DNA of 46,126 nucleotides from AA29 sp041481445. GTDB lineage: Bacteria; Acidobacteriota; Vicinamibacteria; Fen-336. Location of the stretch: positions 1 through 46,126 of the forward strand of contig JBGPBV010000039.1 in the NCBI GenBank assembly GCA_041481445.1. Reading direction: 5' to 3'. Both the position numbers and the translations under genes were made by a program. Below are positions 41,715 through 46,126 of this stretch, in pieces. Positions within the stretch are counted from its first letter, which is position 1, and every line of letters begins with the position of its first letter. The notes under the pieces were generated by a model that had not been told where the DNA came from, ran no database searches, and was given only the letters and a program-made list of their open reading frames with translations.

Positions 41715-42722
41715 TCAGCCCGATTTCGTGAGGGTGACGTCCCACTCCGGCGCCACCCGGCGGAGCGCCGGCCGGAAGAGCCTCTGCGCGGCGAGCGCGC
41801 CGTAGACGGCCGCGCCGAGGCGCTCGGGCCCGGACAGCTCGGCCCGCAGCTCCTCCGGAACCTCGGCGGGCTCGATCCGCCGGTCGCGGAAGTGCCGGGC
41901 GGCGAGGCGGTCCAGCTCGCGGAAGGACAGGACCCGGACGTTCTCGAAATCGCCGCGGCCACGCCAGCGCACGTAGGCGGCCTGCCGGGCGCGCGGCAGC
42001 CATCCGACCCCCCACAGGCGGACGTGGGGCTGGGGGCCGAGCGTGTGGCGGTTCGCGGTGGTCAGGTAGGCGCGGCCGCCGCGACGCAGGACGCGCGCGC
42101 ATTCCACGAAGACGCGGTCGACGTCGCGGACGAACTCCAGCGTGCCCAGGATGACGACCGCGTCGAACGTCTCGTCCTCGAACGGCAGCCCTTCGGCGCA
42201 GGCGCAGACCAGAGGCGGCGGCACCTGCCCGCGGTCGCGGAACCGACGCCGGCTGACGTGGAGCCAGCGCAATGCGATGTCGAGGCCCGTCACCTCTCGC
42301 AGGTGCCGACCGGCCTCGGCGAGGAAGGCGCCGGTGCCGGAGCCGATCTCGAGGACGCGGCTCCGGGGCAAGGACAGCCCGTCCGCCTCCATGCGATCCA
42401 GGACGCGCCGTGCGCGCATGGGCGCGCGCAGCGCGCTCCTCACGAACCCCGGTCGCATCGAGGGCGGCGTGCTCGCGCTCAGGCTCCAGTAATGCTCGAG
42501 AAGCTCCGGCAGGGCGAGACGGTCGAGCACCTCCACGACGCGGTCGGCGCGCGCGCGGTCCTCGTCGAGCCCGAGGTACGGATCCGGGAAGACGCGCAGG
42601 TCCAGGATGCCGTGATGGCGTGCGTAGCGCCGGCCGCAGGCGGCGCAATCCGCGCCCTGCGCGTTCTCGCGCAGACGGCCGCGGCATTCCGGACACACGA
42701 ACGAAGCCGAGGCCGCCGACAA
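41715..42722 (-). CDS. Zinc-ribbon plus SAM-dependent methyltransferase
   Basis: About 335 residues. An N-terminal Trm112-like ribbon (Cys10, 13, 26, 29 when counted from the TTG at 42722) precedes the methyltransferase fold (motif I VLEIGSGTGAFLAEAG). VTGLDIALRWLHVSRRRF, PFEDETFDAVVILGTLEFV and RVLRRGGRAYLTT follow in order. The start is uncertain. TTG 42722 or GTG 42698 are possible, and the frame stays open far upstream inside the radical SAM gene. It lies 17 nt downstream of the radical SAM gene, so co-expression is likely. Substrate is unknown; a glycan, lipid or peptide is suggested by the locus. Confidence 0.8.
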   Translation of the reverse strand: MSAASASFVCPECRGRLRENAQGADCAACGRRYARHHGILDLRVFPDPYLGLDEDRARADRVVEVLDRLALPELLEHYWSLSASTPPSMRPGFVRSALRAPMRARRVLDRMEADGLSLPRSRVLEIGSGTGAFLAEAGRHLREVTGLDIALRWLHVSRRRFRDRGQVPPPLVCACAEGLPFEDETFDAVVILGTLEFVRDVDRVFVECARVLRRGGRAYLTTANRHTLGPQPHVRLWGVGWLPRARQAAYVRWRGRGDFENVRVLSFRELDRLAARHFRDRRIEPAEVPEELRAELSGPERLGAAVYGALAAQRLFRPALRRVAPEWDVTLTKSG

Positions 42723-42739
42723 CGGGAGGGCCGTCGCGG

Positions 42740-43831
42740 TCAGCGGCGGAGCGTCTCCACGCGTGCACCCGCCATCGCCTTCACGAGCGGGAGCGGCTGG
42801 AAGACGACGCTCGGCCAGAGGAAGACCTCGTTCGTGCAGTGGCACTCCCGGGCGCGGATGCGCGCGCGCAGGTCGCGCGCGGCCTCGGAGTTCCAGATCT
42901 CGCCGAAGGTCTTCTGGCGCAGGTTGCCTACCGGCGGGTGGGTCTCGCACACCGCGACGTCCCCGTTCGCGTAGACCACGCCGGTGAGCCGTCCCGCCGT
43001 GCAGGGGACGTACTGCGAGCCCGTCTCCAGCGTCTTGAGCTTGGCCCATTGCAGGAGCGGCTCGACGATCGCGCCGAAGCGCGCCCGCTCGCGGTCCCGC
43101 CAGACCTCGGCCACGTGACGGTACAGCGCGCGGTAGGCCGCGAGGTCGGGGGCGCCGAGCGTCGGGTCCTTCCGATCGCCCCGGATCACGGCCAGGTTGT
43201 GGTGGTCCATGGCCGGGCAACGCTCGTGCAGGAACTCCGTCAGCCGGCGGATCTCGTCCAGGTTGTCGTGGGTGGCCGTGCTGATGGCGTGGATGCGCAG
43301 CCGCGGGTCCTCCGACTGGAGCGCGGCCAGCCGGTCGTAGGTCGCCATCGCGTTCGCGAACGAGCGCTCGTGTCCGCGGAAGCGGTCGTGGTACTCCGCG
43401 GTGCCGTCCAGCGACAGCTCGCAAGCGAAGATCCCGAGCCCGGGCGCGCGCGACAGGAGATCGCGGAGCTGGCGCTCGGTGCGGTCGGGGAAGAAGCCGC
43501 TGGTGGGCACGTAGATCTGCCGCACGCCGTTGTGGCGCACGAACAGGAGACAGATCTCCGCGAGGTCGGGCCGCAGGAACGGCTCGCCGCCCGAGAGGTT
43601 CAGGTTCTCGATCGGGCCGAGGTCGCGCGCGAGGGCCTCGATCTCCGCGAAGCCGAGGTCGTCCCGGGCGTTGAGGCTGCGCCAGTAGAAGCAGTGCGCG
43701 CAGGTCAGGTTGCAGATGGAGTTGACGAAGAGGATGAGGAAGGGCGGAGTGTCCCCGGGACGATGACCCCGGGCGGCCCAGCTCAGGCGCGCATGGCGAG
43801 CCACCCGGGAGGTCAGGCTCGGCGAGTCCAC
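42740..43831 (-). CDS. Radical SAM protein with SPASM-like C-terminus
   Basis: A 363-residue radical SAM enzyme. The [4Fe-4S] ligands are C40, C44 and C47 in CNLTCAHC. NLSGGEPFLRPDL binds SAM, and ELSLDGTAEYHDRFRG continues the barrel. The C-terminal part (CTAGRLTGVVYANGDVAVCETH, then the CHC pair) resembles the auxiliary cluster-binding SPASM region. Family members modify peptides or sugars. The gene overlaps the glycosyltransferase 3' end by 19 nt. No precursor peptide could be identified nearby. Confidence 0.9.
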   Translation of the reverse strand: MDSPSLTSRVARHARLSWAARGHRPGDTPPFLILFVNSICNLTCAHCFYWRSLNARDDLGFAEIEALARDLGPIENLNLSGGEPFLRPDLAEICLLFVRHNGVRQIYVPTSGFFPDRTERQLRDLLSRAPGLGIFACELSLDGTAEYHDRFRGHERSFANAMATYDRLAALQSEDPRLRIHAISTATHDNLDEIRRLTEFLHERCPAMDHHNLAVIRGDRKDPTLGAPDLAAYRALYRHVAEVWRDRERARFGAIVEPLLQWAKLKTLETGSQYVPCTAGRLTGVVYANGDVAVCETHPPVGNLRQKTFGEIWNSEAARDLRARIRARECHCTNEVFLWPSVVFQPLPLVKAMAGARVETLRR

Positions 43832-44970
43832 GTGGCGCCCATTGTCGCTCCGCTCGTGGCGGCGCGCCAGAGCGAATTCATGGTCTCCTCCGCGGTCCGG
43901 CGCCAGGAGAACTGCGCCGCCCGGGCCAGGCCGCGGGCGCGGAGGTCACGCCGCCGGTCGGGACCGCTCAGCAGTTGGGCCAGGCCAAAGGAGAGGGCGC
44001 GGACGGACGTGTCGGGCACGAGCCAGGCGGCATCGCCGGCCACCTCGGGCACGCTGCCCTGCGCCGTGCTCAGCACCGGCGTGCCGCAGGCCATGGCCTC
44101 CAGGATCGGCAGGCCGAAGCCCTCGGCGTCCGATGCCGGAAAGACGAACAGGTCCGCCGCCCGATAGACGGCGGGCAGATCCTCTTCGGAGACGTGAGGG
44201 ACATGGACGAGCGTCCTCTCATCGAGACCGGCGCGCCGGCCCAGGGTCGCGACGTCGAGGCCAAGGACGTTCGGTCCCACCAGCACCAGCACGTGCGCGG
44301 AGGCGGCCCCCGCGCGCGCTTCCGCGAAGGCGGCCACGAGGGCCGGGATCGCGTGCCGGCCGCTGAGCTTGCCGACGAACAGGATGTAGGGCGCGTTGCT
44401 CCCCACGTAGGTGCGGCGGATCCGGTCGTCCTCGCCCGGCGCGCCGTCGCCCGCGAACCCCGGGGCCGGGGCCAGCGGAATCACGTCGACGGCCTCCGCG
44501 CGCACGCCGTAGGACTCGACGACGTGCCGCTTGACCCACGAGGCGCCGGTCAGGACGCGCCGGGCACTACGCGCAGATCGCCGGTAGAGGGCGTCGTACG
44601 CGCGAGCGCGAAACCACTCGCCCGACCACGGCCGGTTCGTCGCGGGACCGAAATAGGTGACGACGGCCGGCCCGGGGTAGCCCAGGGGCAGCGTGTACGA
44701 GGGGCCGAAGAGGAGGTCGACCTCGCGTTGCTTCCGCCGCAGCGCGCGCCACTCCCACAGCGGATCGGGTCCGACCGACCCGATGACCTCGAGTGGGAAA
44801 CGGTCGAGCGGGAAATGCACGCGGCCCGCTTCCAACGGGGCCGGCGCGAAGAGCACGACCTCGTCAAAGGGCGAGGGCATGCCGGCCCACTCGGCGAGGA
44901 GCCGGTCGAGGTAGCGTCCGACGCCGGTGAACGGGCGGGTCAGGCGGACGACGTTGATCCCGAGCCGCAT
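43813..44970 (-). CDS. Family 1/4 (GT-B) glycosyltransferase
   Basis: A 385-residue retaining-type glycosyltransferase. The N-terminus (MRLGINVVRLTRPFTGVGRYLDRLL) binds acceptor. The C-terminal donor domain has YILFVGKLSGRHAIPALVAAF, VLVLVGPN and the EX7E motif in DAEGFGLPILEAMACGTPV. The sequence GVGRY is a glycine-rich GT4 start. The donor sugar is unknown. It is the first gene of the minus-strand set (glycosyltransferase, radical SAM, methyltransferase) and is divergent from the flippase. Confidence 0.92.
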   Translation of the reverse strand: MRLGINVVRLTRPFTGVGRYLDRLLAEWAGMPSPFDEVVLFAPAPLEAGRVHFPLDRFPLEVIGSVGPDPLWEWRALRRKQREVDLLFGPSYTLPLGYPGPAVVTYFGPATNRPWSGEWFRARAYDALYRRSARSARRVLTGASWVKRHVVESYGVRAEAVDVIPLAPAPGFAGDGAPGEDDRIRRTYVGSNAPYILFVGKLSGRHAIPALVAAFAEARAGAASAHVLVLVGPNVLGLDVATLGRRAGLDERTLVHVPHVSEEDLPAVYRAADLFVFPASDAEGFGLPILEAMACGTPVLSTAQGSVPEVAGDAAWLVPDTSVRALSFGLAQLLSGPDRRRDLRARGLARAAQFSWRRTAEETMNSLWRAATSGATMGATWTRRA

Positions 44971-44983
44971 CGCGCCGCCTGTT

Positions 44984-44993
44984 CCTCTAGAAT
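44984..44993. promoter_or_regulatory. Possible shared divergent -10 region, glycosyltransferase and flippase
   Basis: The plus strand has TAGAAT (44988-44993), ending 9 nt before the GTG at 45003. The minus strand has TAGAGG (44989-44984), 13 nt before the glycosyltransferase ATG. The two overlap around TCTAGA. The minus-strand box is weak. Confidence 0.4.
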
Positions 44994-45002
44994 CCGTGGC
45001 CA

Positions 45003-46126
45003 GTGCCGGAGGCGGACGGGATTCTGACGGACGGGTCGGGGCGGCGGCAACACCCGCTGGCCGTGCTCGCGACCCTCGGCGCCTTGCAGGCCCTGGCCAT
45101 CGGCGTCCACGCGCTGCGCGGCAAGCTGGCCGCGGTGATGCTCGGGCCCTCGGGAGTGGGGATCCTCGGCGTCATCGAGCCGCTCGTCCAGCTCGTCGCC
45201 CACCTGAGCTGCTTCGGCCTTCCCCTGGCCGCCCTGCGCTTCCTCTCGCGCGCGCACAGCGAGAGCCCCGCCGCGTTCGCATCCGCCTACGCGAAGTTCG
45301 CGCGGGTGGTCCTGCTCCTGAGCCTCGCGGGGACGGCGGTCGCGTTGTCCGTGACGGTCCTGACCCCGGAGGTCCTGGGCCCCGACCTCTGGCGCTATCG
45401 CGGCCTCGTGGTCCTCGGCATCCTGGGGGCGCCGCTCCTGGCCGTGCGCGACCTCGTGACCCACGCCCTGGCGGCGGCGCGGGCCACGCGAGCCTCGGCC
45501 TCGCTCGGCCTCTGGATGGCGATCGCGGCCGGAGTCGGCGCCGCCGCCGGGATCCTGGTTCGTCCCGGCGTGCGCGGCTTCCTGGTGGGCACGCTCCTGG
45601 GCGAGGCCATCGCCGTGGGCCTGGCCGCGGTGCGGCTGCGAAGCATCGAGGCGCGCGCGGCGGCGCCCCCGCCGGAGGCCGACCTCGCGCCCGACGACCG
45701 GCGAGAGGTCGCGGTGACGTCGCTCATCCTGTGGGCGGCGTACGCGAGCTATCCCCTGACTCACTTCCTGGCCCGCCACCTGGTGCTGGCGCGGTCGGGC
45801 GTCGTGCACGCGGGCGAGCTCCAGGCCGGGCTGGCCCTGTCGGGGATCGTCGCCCTCCTGCTGGGCCCGTCCACCGCGCTCTACCTCGCGCCCGCGGTGA
45901 ACCGCCGCCTCCCAAGAGAGGACAAGGGCCGCGCCGCGCTCCGGTTCCTGGCCGTCCTCGTCCCCGCGGTGGTGGCGCTCTCGCTGCCGCTCGTCCTCGC
46001 CCCGCGCTGGGCGGTCCTTCTCCTGTTCTCGCCGGAGTTCGAGGGCGTCACCGGATTCCTGGCCGTCCTGGTCGCGGGCCAGGCCTTGCGCGTCCTGGCC
46101 GGCGTCTTCCACGCCCTCCTGATCGG
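45003..46126 (+). CDS. MOP-type oligosaccharide flippase (Wzx-like), cut by window edge
   Basis: About 374 residues are visible, with no stop before the right edge. The start AVLATLGALQALAIGVHALRGKLAAVMLGPSGVGILGV is typical of polysaccharide export flippases of the MOP superfamily (Wzx/RfbX or MurJ-like). At least nine hydrophobic helices follow. The GTG at 45003 sits 9 nt after TAGAAT with no Shine-Dalgarno. Together with the glycosyltransferase beside it, this suggests lipid-linked glycan assembly; galU at 818 could provide UDP-glucose. MurJ itself is less likely given the neighbours. Confidence 0.85.
   Translation, partial: MPEADGILTDGSGRRQHPLAVLATLGALQALAIGVHALRGKLAAVMLGPSGVGILGVIEPLVQLVAHLSCFGLPLAALRFLSRAHSESPAAFASAYAKFARVVLLLSLAGTAVALSVTVLTPEVLGPDLWRYRGLVVLGILGAPLLAVRDLVTHALAAARATRASASLGLWMAIAAGVGAAAGILVRPGVRGFLVGTLLGEAIAVGLAAVRLRSIEARAAAPPPEADLAPDDRREVAVTSLILWAAYASYPLTHFLARHLVLARSGVVHAGELQAGLALSGIVALLLGPSTALYLAPAVNRRLPREDKGRAALRFLAVLVPAVVALSLPLVLAPRWAVLLLFSPEFEGVTGFLAVLVAGQALRVLAGVFHALLI

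Overview
This window is a high-GC, densely coded bacterial chromosome segment. It carries about 45 protein genes and shows no rRNA, tRNA, CRISPR array, insertion sequence or phage. The gene content resembles an uncultured Acidobacteriota-like bacterium. It has paired acidobacterial-style VWFA proteins, a zinc-ribbon/kinase/PEGA serine-threonine kinase, tandem SnoaL/DUF4440 proteins, a catalytic plus non-catalytic M16 peptidase pair, and an F0-only ATP synthase operon. The phylum is an inference from gene content; no marker RNA is present to confirm it.

Layout. 1-2118: serS (cut by the window edge), galU and an FmdB-type zinc ribbon protein with a Gly/Lys/Glu repeat tail. 2265-4484: a large secreted beta-helix repeat protein. 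4505-7180: polA, whose proofreading site looks dead and which has a Tyr at the ddNTP-discrimination position. 7202-9471: a four-gene cluster (putative lipoprotein, HEAT-like protein, methyltransferase, membrane protein). 9495-12081: a Ser/Thr kinase with PEGA domain and an upstream secreted or anchored PPC-like protein. 12171-16782: an arginase-family enzyme, leucyl aminopeptidase, a dual-specificity phosphatase and an exported amidase. 16850-17209: vapB with its operator and an internally deleted vapC. 17231-22353: a MacAB/TolC-type tripartite efflux operon. 22469-23801: a degenerate-receiver/PilZ protein, a small protein resembling a P1B-ATPase tail, and a decayed stretch. 23802-29230: a ZIP metal transporter, the M16 pair, an SCP2-like protein and a membrane diguanylate cyclase. 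29235-31663: a small membrane protein, YjbR and two SnoaL-type proteins. 31709-34039: the F0 operon (AtpZ-like, AtpI-like, a, c, b). 34129-39136: an AI-2E family permease and the nuoL-nuoM pair. 39189-41689: a MogA/MoaB protein and two VWFA proteins. 41715-46126: a surface-glycan-like locus with methyltransferase, radical SAM/SPASM protein, glycosyltransferase and a flippase cut by the window edge.

The most coherent non-coding signal is promoter architecture. Many first genes carry a TAnnnT -10 box, often the extended form TGnTAnnnT, ending only about 5-9 nt before the start codon with no Shine-Dalgarno sequence. This predicts leaderless transcripts. At polA/7202 and arginase/pepA, and probably at 44970/45003, the -10 boxes of the two divergent genes overlap, so one AT-rich patch seems to serve both directions. 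Genes inside operons instead use GGAGG-type sites or ATGA, GTGA and TGATG overlaps.

Other points of interest are the vapC internal deletion beside an intact antitoxin and operator, the variant metal site of the arginase homologue, homopolymer tracts at the 5' end of the second VWFA gene, and the orphan nuoLM and F0 gene sets. No completely novel multi-gene defence or metabolic system could be demonstrated from the sequence alone.
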